Assembly (NCBI GenBank): GCA_021399435.1
Contig: JAJTUP010000126.1
Span: 62,001 to 126,000, forward strand
Length of the DNA stretch: 64,000 bases
Origin: Diaporthe sp. PMI_573
Taxonomy: Eukaryota; Ascomycota; Sordariomycetes; Diaporthales; Diaporthaceae
Direction of reading: 5' to 3'
Each line of letters opens with the position of its first letter. Positions within the stretch are counted from its first letter, which is position 1. Shown piece by piece: positions 52,436 to 63,136 of the stretch. Under the pieces are notes generated by a model that was not told the origin of the DNA, did no database searches, and saw only the letters and a list, made by a program, of their open reading frames with translations. Position numbers and translations under genes: made by a program.

Positions 52436-53901
52436 ATGCCTCAACAATGCCTCCCTTTTGGCCAATGGTCGCAACGAAGAGAGTCAATTTCAGTCGACGT
52501 TTCGGAGTTTTCCAGCCGGCAGTTGAATGACCTAGACCAGAGCCAAACGCCCAAATGCCAGTCATCTCGACCTCGCACAGCCTCCACAACCTCCTCCACC
52601 AAACCCAGAACGTCATGGGTCTTCTCTCATATGCCAGACGAGGAGATGGAGACGAGATACTACAATCCGTGGACCGGAAAAGAAGAGTGGCGTTGCAAAC
52701 ATTGTGACAGAGCATATGCCTGTTCTGGGGGTACTGCGGCTCCTGCAAAACATCTTATGGATCCTCCTCCTGACGGCCACGGTCTGCCAAAAGGAGCCCT
52801 GCGAACAGCTAGAGTGACAACGATACGAACGATCCTCGAACAAGCTCGTGCTGCAGCAGAAGAAAATCCCCGCAAACGCCGTCGGCTCAACGATCAATCC
52901 GGAGATTCGATCGACCCTGACCAGCTCGAAGTGTTGTACGTGAGGTTTATTACGGCCTGCTCTCTCCCATTTCGGCTTGTAGAATGCCCAGAGTTCCGGG
53001 CACTCTTGGCCTACATCAATAACGATATCGATACTTGGCTTCCAGATACGCACGAGACCATTAGGAAATGGATCATGCGGCAGTATGAAGACCAGAAGGA
53101 CAAGGTCAAGCAGCGCATACAGTCGGCGAAGTCAAGAATTCACATCAGCTGCGACCTTTGGACTTCTCCCAACTCTTTGGCCATCTTGGGCGTAGTCGGC
53201 CACTATGTCACGGAAGACGGCCAGCTGGAACACCATATTTTGGCGTTGAAAGACATCGACAGTGAGCACGACGGTTCTCACCTCGCGGCGGCGATTTTGG
53301 AAGTGGTTGACGGATGGGGCTTTGCTTCAAAACTCGGATATTTCGTGATGGACAATGCTGGCAATAACGACACAATGATGAGATCCCTTTCGCTTGGTCA
53401 GTACAACTCACCGTTTCTACTGACTGGTTCTAAGATCCCACAGGCCTCCTTCGCCGATATGACATCCGATACGATCCCAAAGTTCACCGACTCCGCTGCC
53501 AAGGTCATATCATCAATCTCGCCGCTAAAGCCTTCCTCTTCGTTACCGACAATGAGAAGCTCGAACGCGACGATCCGGGTCTGTATAATGTGACACTAAA
53601 GCATATTGAAGCGTGGCGGAAGAAGGGACCTCTTGGCAAGCTTCACAACTTCGTCGTTTACATCCAACGGAATGTTCAGCGCAGCCAAAAGTTTCTTGCT
53701 ATCAGCCATAACCGTAAGCTTGCGCGAGACAACGACACAAGGTGGAGCTCGTGGTATACCATGTTGAGAGCGGCCTTGAATCTTAGAGACGCAATTGACG
53801 GCTATTTCAACAAATGGATGGAAGCAGACTGCGCTGGAGACGAGCTCTCTTCAGAGGACTGGACCATCTTGGAGAAGATCAAGTCCTTACGGCCGGCTTG
53901 A
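52436..53901 (+). mobile_element. hAT transposase gene, 3'-truncated
   Basis: Exons 52436-53396 and 53444-53901 join across a 47-nt intron (donor GTCAGT, acceptor CCACAG); 472 codons. The N-terminus has a BED-type zinc finger (WRCKHCDRAYACSGGTAAPAKHL). The catalytic region follows: HISCDLWTSPNSLAILGVVG, then KLGYFVMDNAGNNDTMMRSL and LRCQGHIINLAAKAFLF, then RKLARDNDTRWSSWYTMLRA. The reading ends at ILEKIKSL, where a different sequence begins and a stop follows; the hAT C-terminal dimerisation domain is missing. A distinct family from the other relics in the window. Non-autonomous as it stands. Confidence 0.85.
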
Positions 53902-54075
53902 CTTTCGCGGACTTGGCCTCCTTTATCGATAATCGTATAAATCAACAAGATGGCGACCAGGCTCTACAACCTCTCCTCGAGAAGCCCCGTTTTCACATCC
54001 TACGAGACGCGTGTGTCAAACAAGACTACTTTTATCTTATCTTGCATCAGCTTTACTGTCTATGGTCCGTCAGCC
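53890..54075 (+). pseudogene. Gene scrap, possibly from a MIZ/PIAS-type protein
   Basis: From the hAT breakpoint a different frame reads GLTFADLASFIDNRINQQDG and LEKPRFHILRDACVKQDYFY, then LHQLYCLWSV. This resembles a conserved helical segment of fungal MIZ-zinc-finger proteins (recalled pattern, not verified). It runs straight into the end of the gypsy integrase fragment. Too short to be functional. Confidence 0.3.
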
Positions 54076-55085
54076 CGCGAAAAGTCTCTGACTTGCTACG
54101 TGGTGGTTGTCTGAACAGCCTGACTGATTGAATGGCTTTGTCGACGTCCGTCGCCTTGTTGGCAATCATGTCAAACCTGAATTGCAAGGCTTGTTCCGGA
54201 GTGTGATTTGGGTCCCATGCCAGGATTCGCCATGTTGGGATCTCGGTTTCGATTGGAATTATCGGTTCCCATCCATAGATGAGATAAAAGGGTGTGCAGC
54301 CATGGGAACGTCGAACCGAGGTTCTATCGGCAAAGAGAACCACCTTAAGGTACCTGACCCAGTCATAGCCTTGGTCTGAGAGTTTGGCGAGAGATCGAGC
54401 AATGCTGTAATGGCCGCCTTCCACAAGTCCTTGAGCTCTTGGATTGTACGGAGATACCTGAACAAGCAGAACACCAGTCGATTTGACAAAAGCAGCACAG
54501 TCTGACTTGTTTTCAGGTCCATTGTCTGTGGACACCTTGAGAGGGCATCCATACTGAAGGAGAATTTCTTCAACAAAGAATTTCTTCAGCGTCTTAGCGG
54601 TCGCATTCCGTAAGGGCCTAGCGATAACATATCCTGTCAGATCACATCGGGCCTCCACCAGGTAATTATAACCACGGCATGGTTGCATGTGTTGAACGTC
54701 GATGCGAACAGTATGAAACGGTAAGCCAGGAGTTGTTGGGGTAATGCCTTGACTGTATGTCTTCGGATCGTACTGAGCACATAGAAGACACCCTGAGATG
54801 GCCTTTTTGACGTCGCGGTACAGGCCTTTCCAGTAATACAAGCCCCGGATTCTGGCTATTGTGGAGTCACGCCCCTTGTGACCAAAGTTGGCATGACATT
54901 TTCGGATCACCCGGCGCCGCAGCTGAGGGTCGTCGACAACTCGTCGTCTGGGCAGTCGTCCTTCCTCTCGTCTCCAAAGAAGTCCTCCGAGAACCTGGTA
55001 CTTGAGAGCTTCTGCTTTGAATCGCACCGCCCAGCTTGGGCTGAGATGGTGTGGGACAATTCCATGTATTTAATTTCATCATAAC
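54070..55085 (-). mobile_element. Ty3/gypsy integrase fragment
   Basis: The frame 55027-54053 (first codon is GTG, not a real start) encodes an H2C2 finger (CHANFGHKGRDSTIARIRGL...CLLCAQ) and an integrase core: IDVQHMQPCRGYNYLVEARC, STDNGPENKSD and a Glu in AQGLVEGGHYSIARSL. Upstream about 20 codons of the linker are readable in a shifted frame. Both ends are cut: reverse transcriptase is missing on one side, the C-terminal domain on the other. This lineage is clearly different from the chromodomain element at 36.8-40.4 kb. Confidence 0.85.
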
Positions 55086-55095
55086 GGCGTGGTTC

Positions 55096-55965
55096 TTAAT
55101 ACAAGGGATGCTCAGGAAACGTTAACTCGGCCCGCAAAGGCATCGACGTGATATGCTCCATGATACTATCTTCCAACTCTTCTGCCCCCTTCGAAATCCT
55201 CTCGTCAATCACGTCGGAAACACCGTCTATGACAGCGTTGCTCACCCGGACTTCTGAGGATCCAATGGCATTTAGCATCTCGACCTTGTGCTTTGCAAGT
55301 GTCTCCAAGACATCAGATTTGTGTTCATTAAGCAACTTAATTACCGTTGCCTTGAAATCATCGTGCATGTCCCGAATTGCTTGCCGTTCAGTAGCCAATC
55401 GAGCATTGAGCAGCTTTTCAATAGAAGCAGAGTTCATTGGTATTGTCTCTGAAGGAATACTTGATCCGATGCTGTCTCTCCGACGCCTTTTATGGGCTGG
55501 GGGGGGGTCAGTACAAATATATGCACGGTCTCTCACGAAACACTTACAAGACGAGGCGGTGTGTGCTTCCGGGATTTTCGCGACATCGTCGTAGGCTGGG
55601 GGAGCCAAGACTTCGGCGCCCTCTAGCACTTGGCCGCCCTGACCAGAATACAGTGTGGGAACTGTCCGGAAGCCAAGGTGTTCTAAGTTGGACACCCTCT
55701 GCGCTGATAGGACCGGCCGGTCTGACCATGACTGAGTACTGCGGTGACCTTGGCTTCTAACAGTCTGTCCGCTACTGCTAGGCACGCCGCCGTAGGACAC
55801 AGCAAGCTTCGTAGAAGCGCTATCGAGGCATCCCCTGTTCTTGTTGTTCAGTCTCCACATGAGTGCAACCCCCACACCTTTTTTCACAACTTGATCTCCG
55901 AAGCGAACCTCGAGATCTATTTTACATCTTGCCTGTGACAGTATATCGGCAAACATCGTTGACAT
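55096..55965 (-). CDS. Unknown coiled-coil protein, two exons
   Basis: Exons 55965-55548 and 55496-55096 join over a 51-nt intron (donor GTAAGT, branch TACTGAC, polypyrimidine CCCCCCCCC, acceptor CAG) to 272 codons. The first part has MWRLNNKNRGCLDSASTKLA and then a Pro-rich APPAYDDVAKIPE. The second begins with a basic KRRRRD (NLS-like) and then long amphipathic helices from EKLLNARLATERQAIRDM to SKGAEELEDSIMEHI, ending LTFPEHPLY. A similar terminal FPxHPLY occurs in an uncharacterised fungal family. An upstream ATG at 56157 is possible but reads poorly. Function unknown. Confidence 0.65.
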   Translation of the reverse strand: MSTMFADILSQARCKIDLEVRFGDQVVKKGVGVALMWRLNNKNRGCLDSASTKLAVSYGGVPSSSGQTVRSQGHRSTQSWSDRPVLSAQRVSNLEHLGFRTVPTLYSGQGGQVLEGAEVLAPPAYDDVAKIPEAHTASSCKCFVRDRAYICTDPPPAHKRRRRDSIGSSIPSETIPMNSASIEKLLNARLATERQAIRDMHDDFKATVIKLLNEHKSDVLETLAKHKVEMLNAIGSSEVRVSNAVIDGVSDVIDERISKGAEELEDSIMEHITSMPLRAELTFPEHPLY

Positions 55966-56017
55966 AACGCTCCTAGGTGCCTCCAGCTGGAGTAGGCTTT
56001 GTTCTGACGTCAAGATA

Positions 56018-56299
56018 GTGGTGACGTCTCTGCTCAGGCGCGAAGGGTACTTGGACGACATGGAGTTCCAATGGGGCACTTTACGCGAGTGCTGTGGACG
56101 CAAGGGGCTAATCAAGAAAATACTTGGCGAACAATTGGGGCCAGACTTTGCTCGCATCGTTGAATACTGTGTGAAGGAGGACTACACGAGAGAAACATCC
56201 ACGAGGCGTTTCATAAGTTGTCATCGGTTACGATGCAGGACATCTCAAACTTGGTCACATCTCCTTAGAGCCTCGTGGTCATTGATCTGCGCATGTTGA
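56018..56299 (+). CDS. Unrecognised open frame opposite the coiled-coil gene
   Basis: Plus-strand frame of 93 codons with protein-like composition in its first two thirds: MEFQWGTLRECCGRKGLIKK, then LGPDFARIVEYCVKEDY. It is open further upstream, antisense to the 5' end of the 55096-55965 gene. It could be an exon of a lost gene. No family recognised. Confidence 0.25.
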   Translation: MVTSLLRREGYLDDMEFQWGTLRECCGRKGLIKKILGEQLGPDFARIVEYCVKEDYTRETSTRRFISCHRLRCRTSQTWSHLLRASWSLICAC

Positions 56300-56643
56300 T
56301 TGTTTCTCATACCCAACTTATTTGTGAAGGAGGGATCAGGAGGCTTGGGGATGCGGTGCTGGCGCATTTTGCTGTCTTGGCGACATAGACTGAAAATTTT
56401 GTGACTCTGCTTCCCAATCAACTCAAAATTCACATGCTTCAACACAGACTCGATAAGCAAAGCCACGAGAATTTGTCAAATTCACCAAATATACACATGT
56501 CAGCCTCCAAGGGCCGCGGCCCACACACGCGACTGGCTGCCTTGATATACTCCTCGTCAACATGACTTTACCCCAATGATGCGACTTCCAAACTACTCCT
56601 TTCCAATCGTCCCAAAAAGCAAGGTTGTATCCTAACATCTAGC
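56300..56643. other. Short gap
   Basis: No supported feature; contains the likely 3' end of the 56644-57630 gene. Confidence 0.35.
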
Positions 56644-57630
56644 TTACTTAGCCAAGCGCATGCTCTGCCGCGGTCTCTTCGAGTCATCTTCTGCCTTAGA
56701 CACATCAGAAACCGGTCTTTCGACGTCTGTTGATCCTTCCTCGGGCTTGAAGCCATTCGAGTCCTGTCCACGCAAATAGTGTAAGACTTTCCTCATGGTA
56801 ATCTCAAGGTCGCAAAGCGATGTAATGTCGTGCCGCAGCTTTTCAATGTCGCTGAACAGTCGATAATCCGTGCCAGAAATCGTACTTTGAGTGAGATCTG
56901 TCATCATGGAGTCTCCATCGCTGTCCTTCCAGTTGTCATCGACAGTTTCAGGACTATCTCTCCCAGAGTATCGACCTTCTTCTAGGAATTCGGCGATTAT
57001 GCTTTCCGGGACGGGACTCGCGGCGATCTTCATTTCCTGCCAGTCTAATCTTTGACTTTCAGTAACCATGTGGCAAAGACCACATCGGACTTCTTCCAGT
57101 GTCGGATCGCCGACAGGGTTTGGATCAAGCACTAATAAAAGATTAGCGATGCTGTAATCGCACTCAATCGACAATAGAGACGGGGCCTTACACCCAAGCA
57201 AAGTCTCGGCGATGCTCAAGACTGTTTCTAGTATGCTCCTATACAATGGGCTGGCATCGGAAAGTAGAAGTGCGATATCTCTTGACGTGAAATTCGATTT
57301 CCAAATTACAAATCTCGCAAATTCATCTTGCAACGCCACACGATTCTTCATCCAGCAAACTGTCTCGGGGTCGTCCCCTTCACTAAGAGCCGCGCCGCCG
57401 TCTGTGGGGAAGACCTCATGTCCATATTTGAAAGACCCATCGTGGTTCATATCTGGAAAGCGTCTTGACAGTTCCGAAAGCAGCTTTTCGGTTAGATCAT
57501 CTGATGCCAGATTGACGTCCTGTCTCAGCGGATTTGTGTCCTGGTAGATGAGAAGTGTCCACAACTTGACCGTTTGCCTCAACAATTCAGTCTGTTGGAA
57601 CATCCCAGTCTTGGGATTCTCGAATTCCAT
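56644..57630 (-). CDS. Unknown protein, 328 codons
   Basis: Single uninterrupted frame, MEFENPKTGMFQQTELLRQT to SKRPRQSMRLAK. It is helical in the first two thirds (RQTVKLWTLLIYQDTNPLRQ, then LLSDASPLYRSILETVLSIA), with a cysteine pair (CGLC) near 188, an acidic middle (DSPETVDDNWKDSDGDSMM) and a basic C-terminus that may be a nuclear signal. No domain is recognised. A stop-free frame of this length with sensible composition supports a real gene. Confidence 0.6.
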   Translation of the reverse strand: MEFENPKTGMFQQTELLRQTVKLWTLLIYQDTNPLRQDVNLASDDLTEKLLSELSRRFPDMNHDGSFKYGHEVFPTDGGAALSEGDDPETVCWMKNRVALQDEFARFVIWKSNFTSRDIALLLSDASPLYRSILETVLSIAETLLGCKAPSLLSIECDYSIANLLLVLDPNPVGDPTLEEVRCGLCHMVTESQRLDWQEMKIAASPVPESIIAEFLEEGRYSGRDSPETVDDNWKDSDGDSMMTDLTQSTISGTDYRLFSDIEKLRHDITSLCDLEITMRKVLHYLRGQDSNGFKPEEGSTDVERPVSDVSKAEDDSKRPRQSMRLAK

Positions 57631-58302
57631 TTTTAAGATGAAATTCTAAAATGTTGTGATTGTAGATTCGATAATCCTTGGTCCTGGATGCGAAGTGCGT
57701 CAGGTTTCGGAAATGGACTTCTTCCCGAGCCCTGTATCAGGGACAAGGCGAGACAAAGAGCAGAGATCAGGAGGAGTACAGATAGAGGACAGATCATCCT
57801 CTCGGTCTTTGAATTAAAGCCGAATGTGGGATTAATAAGGCAAAGTTCGACATTAATGAGAGGGAGGCAACATGCTTGACCGGTGTGCAGAGCAGGAGCC
57901 TTTGCCTGACGCATCAGAACAATTCACATAAGAATGCAACCCTCAGTACCATTTCAAGTCGAATCAGCTGCCAACTCATAGGTGGAGGAATGATAAGCCT
58001 GTAGTGCTCTTCCATCAAGGCTCTGGGTGGGTGTGAAGGGGCTTGCTTGCAGGGCTCGGTTGGAAGTCAGTCAAATGGACCTGACCAAGACCTCACAAGT
58101 GACACAGTCAGAGTTTTCACGGGGGTTACTCAGCGTCGGGAAAGCCACTATCATGCGCGTGCCCAATACCAGATCGATTACTGGGCCGATTATCCTTCTG
58201 CCTGAGGACTATCGACGACGTGCGTCTGCCTGCGTCTGCCGGAGGGCAGGCGGGCATCACAACAGTATAGTGAAGTGCACTGTATGCTCAGACAGAAGTA
58301 GT
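57631..58302. other. Gap with no supported gene
   Basis: Promoter side of the 56644-57630 gene. A short GC-rich patch with repeated TGCGTCTGCC lies at about 58218-58240. Nothing else supported. Confidence 0.4.
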
Positions 58303-58791
58303 TTAGTTTGAACAGGTCATGCTTGCATAGAATGAATCTGCAGGAAGCACCTTCTCGTTCTTTGAATGAGGCGGTGAGCTGCAAGTCAACAGACTACTTG
58401 ACATTGCGGTTTTCACGTGGACTATGGGATACGCCCATCCGACGTGCTCTGCTGGTGGCCTTACCCCACTCATCATTACATCACCATCCCCATCCCAACG
58501 ACCTCGTTCTTGCTCCAATATTTCTGAGATATTGTCTGACTCAGGCTCACTCACACGGTGCTGCAAAATTAAGCCGTCTTGAGAATCTTGCTGTTGTACG
58601 CCTGTTGCCTTGCCTTTCATCGATACGTCATTTGGATTGTCGCGGCTGATCTTTGTTTTCTTTGGGTTCCGCAGGACTGCGTTTCCGGGCGCGTAGTCTC
58701 CGATTCCATTCGATGCCGTGCGTTTCAAGTGTAGCCTAGGCGGGTGGAGCTGGTTAGACTGATAATCGACATCTAATGGTGTATTGTCCAC
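58303..58791 (-). pseudogene. Partial unknown gene with nuclear-type basic motifs
   Basis: The frame runs from an open 5' end (no ATG at the listed start; it continues upstream to at least 58875 with TKRKKTS) to MSGVRPPAEH. A GTAAGG donor-like site follows DGDVMMSG at about 58462, suggesting that the true exon ends there and that the remaining codons are intronic. Motifs NPKKTKISRDN and TKRKKTS look like nuclear signals. The next exon could not be found before the 56644-57630 gene. Unrecognised family. Confidence 0.35.
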
Positions 58792-58999
58792 AGCGTCGTG
58801 GCTAGTCTTTTTTCTCTTGGTCTCGTGTCCGGCCTCGCCTCTTGGTGTGTCATCATTGCCTCCTGTCAGATGTGACGGGTAGCCAAGAGGTGTGTGCCTG
58901 AGGCATCAATATGTCCGTCATGACAAAACCAGCCCCCCAACGAGCCACATGCTGACACCATCAATCCTGCAATTGGTTTCGGATCTCGAATCTAAATAT

Positions 59000-61536
59000 T
59001 TTATCTTCTTTACAACCTTTGAAATACCTGGTGGCCGCTTGGCGGAGATTCTGGCCACTGGTGGATGTCTGGTGTTGCGAACCCCGCATCAGACGTCATT
59101 GTCGTCATGGAAGGCGAACAGGATGTTCCGGGCGGGGGATGTCATCGTCCCCTGCGTAAAAGGACCAGAACGACGAGGGCGTTGGAATCCAAGCAGCAAA
59201 AAGGTGCTATGGAATGGCAGGAAGAGGAGAGCAGTGAGGGAACTCCGAGTCATACCCGAGCTGAGAAACGGGCCGCGCCTAAGGCAGCTGGTAGCATGAG
59301 CGAGGTTGCCCAGAGCCTAAAACGACTCCTGGAACAAGATTTCAATAAGAGAATGGAATCGATGAAGGCGGAATTTCAGCTCGAGTTTGCTAAGCTTAGG
59401 GACCGCATGGCTGAGGAAGTTACTAGGACTACGGCCCAGATGGCACAAGAATTATCGCAAGTCCGACAGCAGCTTACCCAGGTTTGCGACAAGCTGGAGC
59501 AGACCCGACTACAGCTGGATACACTGAGTAAGGCTCAGGCACCACGATCGCCGGGCCGGACATATGCAGACGCGGCCAGAATGACACCCGTTAGTACTCC
59601 CATCCAATCTCCATCTACGGCCCGATCGGCGACTCCAAAGCCGGTGTTCTGCACAGTGGACACATCCAGGGTGCCCGAGGATCACATTGGAGACGCTACA
59701 CCGGCAATGATTCGCAAAACCGTTGAACAGGAAATGCGAATGTCCAGCGACCAGCCGAGTTGGCGATGTGTTGCAGTCACCAAAGATGGACGGAATACCA
59801 ACCGCCTGAGAGTGATTGGTAGGAACGAGGAAGAACTGAAGAGGATCAAGGCGATCATCGAGGCCAAGAAGGCTCCAGGTGCAAGAGTGCTCCGAGACCA
59901 ACTGTACCCAGTCAAAGTTGACAATATCAACCGTGCTGCCGTTCTCGACCAGGAAGGCAAGGTCCTTCCTGGAGCGATGGACGCTTTGGGCCAAGAGAAT
60001 GAAGTTCAAATTGCCAAGATGGCCTGGTTGAGTCGAAAGGACAACGCGAAAGCATATGGATCCATGGTGGTATACCTCACCAAGAACAGCGATGCCAGGA
60101 GACTCCTACAAGAACGCTACTTCCTTGCAGCGGGTGAATCGGCGTACACTAGCGTGTTCGAGCGGAGAGCCGGACCGATACAATGCTACAACTGCCAGGA
60201 GCTCGGCCACAAGGCTTTCTCGTGCAGCAAGAATCGGGTATGTGCGAGGTGCGCTGCCGAAGACCACCATCATAGTGAGTGCCAGACGCAGGTACCCAAG
60301 TGCGTACCCTGTGGTGGACCGCACGAGTCGTTCAGTCGCAGCTGCCCGAAACTCTACCCTACTCGGCATGAGTAGAATATTCCAGGTCATCCAATTGAAT
60401 GTAAGAAAACAGGACACGGTACACGAGAGCCTAATGAACGATACGCGACTCCAGGATTTTGCAGTTGTGGCAGTCCAAGAACCACAGGCATGGAAAGGTG
60501 ACGGCAAACTATTAACAGTCCCTATGGGGCATCCCAGATGGATTAAAATGGTCCCTACGATTTGGAGAGATGGCAGATGGCCGATCCGGAGCATGTTGTG
60601 GGTGAATAGGGACTTGGGGGCCGACCAAGTACCAATACAGTCCTCGGACTTGACAGCAGCAGCCATACGACTTCCGGACCGAATAATGTTGGTTGTGTCA
60701 GTGTATGTGCCGGGGACGCAAGCCCCAGGCTCTTCGAAATACATGCCATACCCTGCACCAGGTGATCCTCGACCTCAGGAGCAGGTCAGGGATGGCGGTG
60801 GACGTCATTCTGGCCGGAGATTTTAATCAGCACGACCGGCTATGGGGAGGAGACGACGTGGCCTTGGCAAGGCAAGGCGAGGCCGAACCGATTATCGACG
60901 TCATGAACGAGCACGGCCTATGCAGCCTCCTCCCGAGAGGCACAAAGACATGGCAAGGCCCCGACAAGGAAAGCACAATCGACCTGATGCTGGCGACGGC
61001 AAAACTGGCAGACGAAATGGTGACGTGCTCCATACACCCGACAGAACACGGATCGGACCACCGGGCGATCCAAACGACGTTTGATCTCGCGATGCCTGAT
61101 CGGATTGTCACGGAAAGACTGTCGTTCAAGAACGCACCATGGACAACAATCAGAACCAGGGTGAAGAAAAATCTCCGAGAGCTTCCCTGGACTGTCGGTG
61201 TGCAGGAGCAGACAGACCAGTTAATGAGGGTCGTCCTCGAGGCGATCCACGATCTGACACCCCGAGCACAATCAGTACCGTACGCGAAGCGCTGGTGGAC
61301 GAAGGATTTGACAGGACTTCGGCGGGTGTACACATTCTGGCGAAATCAGGCCAGGGCACAGCGGCGAGCAGGCCAAGTGAGGCCCGACCTGGAAAGACGG
61401 GCCAAGGAAGCATCCAAGGAGTACCATGATGCCATCCGGAAACAGAAAAAACTGCACTGGGACGACTTCCTGGCAGAAGATGTCAACATATGGAAGGCGA
61501 CCAAGTACTTAAAACCAACGTACAGCAGCGCGAAGA
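59000..61536 (+). mobile_element. Non-LTR retrotransposon (LINE, Tad-like), 3'-truncated
   Basis: Composite of ORF1 and the endonuclease part of ORF2. Loss of the 3' half with reverse transcriptase is the opposite of usual 5' truncation on insertion, so the right boundary is more likely a later rearrangement than an insertion end. The left end was set approximately. Confidence 0.75.
59065..60375 (+). CDS. LINE (Tad-like) ORF1, gag-like protein with zinc knuckles
   Basis: A 436-codon frame. A coiled coil covers about residues 80-160 ([40 protein letters not shown]), then a central region, and three CCHC-type knuckles at 374-430: [28 protein letters not shown] and [15 protein letters not shown]. 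This is the ORF1 layout of fungal non-LTR retrotransposons; it binds element RNA. The stop overlaps the ORF2 start in ATGAGTAG. The true start may be the [12 protein letters not shown] ATG near 59295 or earlier. Confidence 0.85.
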   Translation: MSGVANPASDVIVVMEGEQDVPGGGCHRPLRKRTRTTRALESKQQKGAMEWQEEESSEGTPSHTRAEKRAAPKAAGSMSEVAQSLKRLLEQDFNKRMESMKAEFQLEFAKLRDRMAEEVTRTTAQMAQELSQVRQQLTQVCDKLEQTRLQLDTLSKAQAPRSPGRTYADAARMTPVSTPIQSPSTARSATPKPVFCTVDTSRVPEDHIGDATPAMIRKTVEQEMRMSSDQPSWRCVAVTKDGRNTNRLRVIGRNEEELKRIKAIIEAKKAPGARVLRDQLYPVKVDNINRAAVLDQEGKVLPGAMDALGQENEVQIAKMAWLSRKDNAKAYGSMVVYLTKNSDARRLLQERYFLAAGESAYTSVFERRAGPIQCYNCQELGHKAFSCSKNRVCARCAAEDHHHSECQTQVPKCVPCGGPHESFSRSCPKLYPTRHE

Positions 61537-61560
61537 AGAGGGCGAGATCGATCCGCTTGC
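60369..61560 (+). pseudogene. LINE ORF2: endonuclease domain, frameshifted and 3'-truncated
   Basis: ORF2 starts at 60369. The first frame reads [30 protein letters not shown] and [10 protein letters not shown], the apurinic-type endonuclease (EEP) start. Near 60713 the frame shifts by one base; the second frame continues [20 protein letters not shown], then STIDLMLAT and HGSDHRAIQTTF with the catalytic D, N and H of the fold. It then runs through the linker and stops matching after NIWKATKYLKPTYSSA at about 61536. The reverse transcriptase is entirely absent. It abuts an SMC-like gene on the opposite strand. Confidence 0.85.
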
Positions 61561-62190
61561 GCTCACCGCCGCTGCGCTTGCCATAAGATAGGCGGGCGTC
61601 AACCGAGAGGGAGCTATCGAGGGCGGCGGCCGAGGTGTCCTGTTCGTCCTCACCCACCGTCTCGGCAGCCGACCTGTCGCCGGCGAAGAGGGAGCGCAGC
61701 ATACCAGTTGTCAAAGCGGTAGCATGCCGGCTATCCTCGAAAAGGATGGTAAGGATCTGCGTGATAACGGTGTTCAGCTCCGCGAGGGACTGGTCCAGGA
61801 CGAACTTCCGGAAGGTAAAGGACGACTTGGCAGGGCTGGATGACGAGGGAGTGGGAGAGGAGACACGGCGAGATTTCTTGCGCGAGCGAGGAGGCCCAGA
61901 AGTCGAGGAGGCTGCGGTCTGCCGCGAGCCTATCCATCTCGTCTCGGAGAACCTCGCGATCTGCCTCCAGGTTTTGCCAAGTTGCCGATTTCGTTCTCGA
62001 TGATCTGTCCGTACGTCGCTATTCTTGCAGAATGTTCTAGCACGGCCCCTTCGAGCTCTCCAAGCTTCGCTTGTTTAGCAGTGTGGAGCTCCCGTTGACC
62101 CTGAAGGCCGGCCAGCATTCCGAGGGCTGCGTTCAGCTCTGCGGGTATAGCCTTGCGTCGTCTGCAGAAACTTCGTTGAGACTGGCCCGC
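61536..62190 (-). pseudogene. SMC/Rad50-like ATPase C-terminal fragment with frameshifts
   Basis: Three minus-strand frames read in series as one protein: a coiled coil (PAELNAALGMLAGLQGQREL, ATYGQIIENEIGNLAK), then LEADREVLRDEMDRLAADRS in a shifted frame, then RKFVLDQSLAELNTVITQIL in a third. The last continues to an ABC-type signature, YGKRSGGERKRIDLALFFAL. The shifts lie near 61966 and 61890. After FFAL the frame leaves the gene at the LINE boundary, so the Walker B part that should follow is missing; the upstream half with Walker A is also missing. Family: P-loop coiled-coil ATPases of the SMC/Rad50 type. Confidence 0.6.
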
Positions 62191-62402
62191 ACGTCGCATT
62201 CCGGCATGTCTCTCTCACTGGCAATCTGTTGGATGATACATGGGTCGGACATAAGATAACTTAAACGGGATAGATGCCGTCGCTGTTCTGTCTCTCGACC
62301 GACCCTGCCCTCTCGTCTTTTGGCCGCCATCCTCCCCTCCCGGCCTTATCCAAGTGCTCCTCTCATCCGCCGTATTGGTTCTCGTTATATACCGATACCC
62401 CA

Positions 62403-63136
62403 TCACCAGCGGGGATATTTCTCCTCGGTGGACGTTGGGTGATGAGTGAGGGGGCACTCGTGAGAGGCCCGCCTACTTTTTGATCGTCGCGCCTCTCTAT
62501 GTCTGGGTCTGCCTGCAATCCATCGCCTTTCTCCGCGTCTAGATCTGCTTGCAATTGAACGATGGGGCTCCTTCGGTTGGGAAGCCTGCTCCAAGACGCC
62601 ATCCATGATCTTTTTCATTTCCCGGCTCCCGAGATACGCCGACAAAGAAATCAACAGGACCACGACTAAGCAGATGAAGCCAATGACGGACCAGAAGATG
62701 ACGACGGTCTTTCCGAGCTTGTAGAATATGTCGACGTGGTAGGCGTGGTCGGCGTGTCCCGCCTCGCGCAGGACCTCGGCCCAGCGGTACTTGCGCACGG
62801 CGTCCCAAGCCGGGCGCTGTGATGGCGAGATGCAGGACTGAAGCACCTAACAGGCGGAGCAAGACGTGGCGGCGGTACTCGGTGCCCCAACTTTCGTAGC
62901 TATACGCGATCATGCCGCCATTGCCGAAGAGTCCGAGAAAGGCGAAAACAAGGATGACCGCGGTCCAGTCCCAGTTATTGCTGCCGTGTCCCGAGAGTTG
63001 GACAAAGTCTTTGAGCCATTTGAAGGTCTCGACGATAGTGTAAATGTTGAAGCCAGCACTGGCTGTGCTGAAGAGGGCTATGACAATAATGAAGAATATA
63101 ACCCCCCCCCCGGAGAGCCTTGTTGTTGAAGCCCAT
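62403..63136 (-). pseudogene. Integral membrane protein, frameshifted
   Basis: From the ATG at 63136 (MGFNNKALR) the frame meets a 10-base C/G run (63102-63111) that puts the next part one frame off: VIFFIIVIALFSTASAGFNI, WDWTAVILVFAFLGLFGNGG and YSYESWGTEYRRHVLLR. A second frame change occurs near 62840-62855, where about 16 extra bases separate it from SCISPSQRPAWDAVRKYRWA and a last helix, FWSVIGFICLVVVLLISLSA. It is a small protein with at least three membrane helices; unknown function. The first change could be a homopolymer sequencing error; the second looks like a real insertion. Confidence 0.55.

Noticed and set aside
61346..61714. Minus frame continuing the ATPase signature into LINE DNA
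   Set aside because: The part beyond the ABC signature is antisense LINE sequence, so it is not an extension of the gene.
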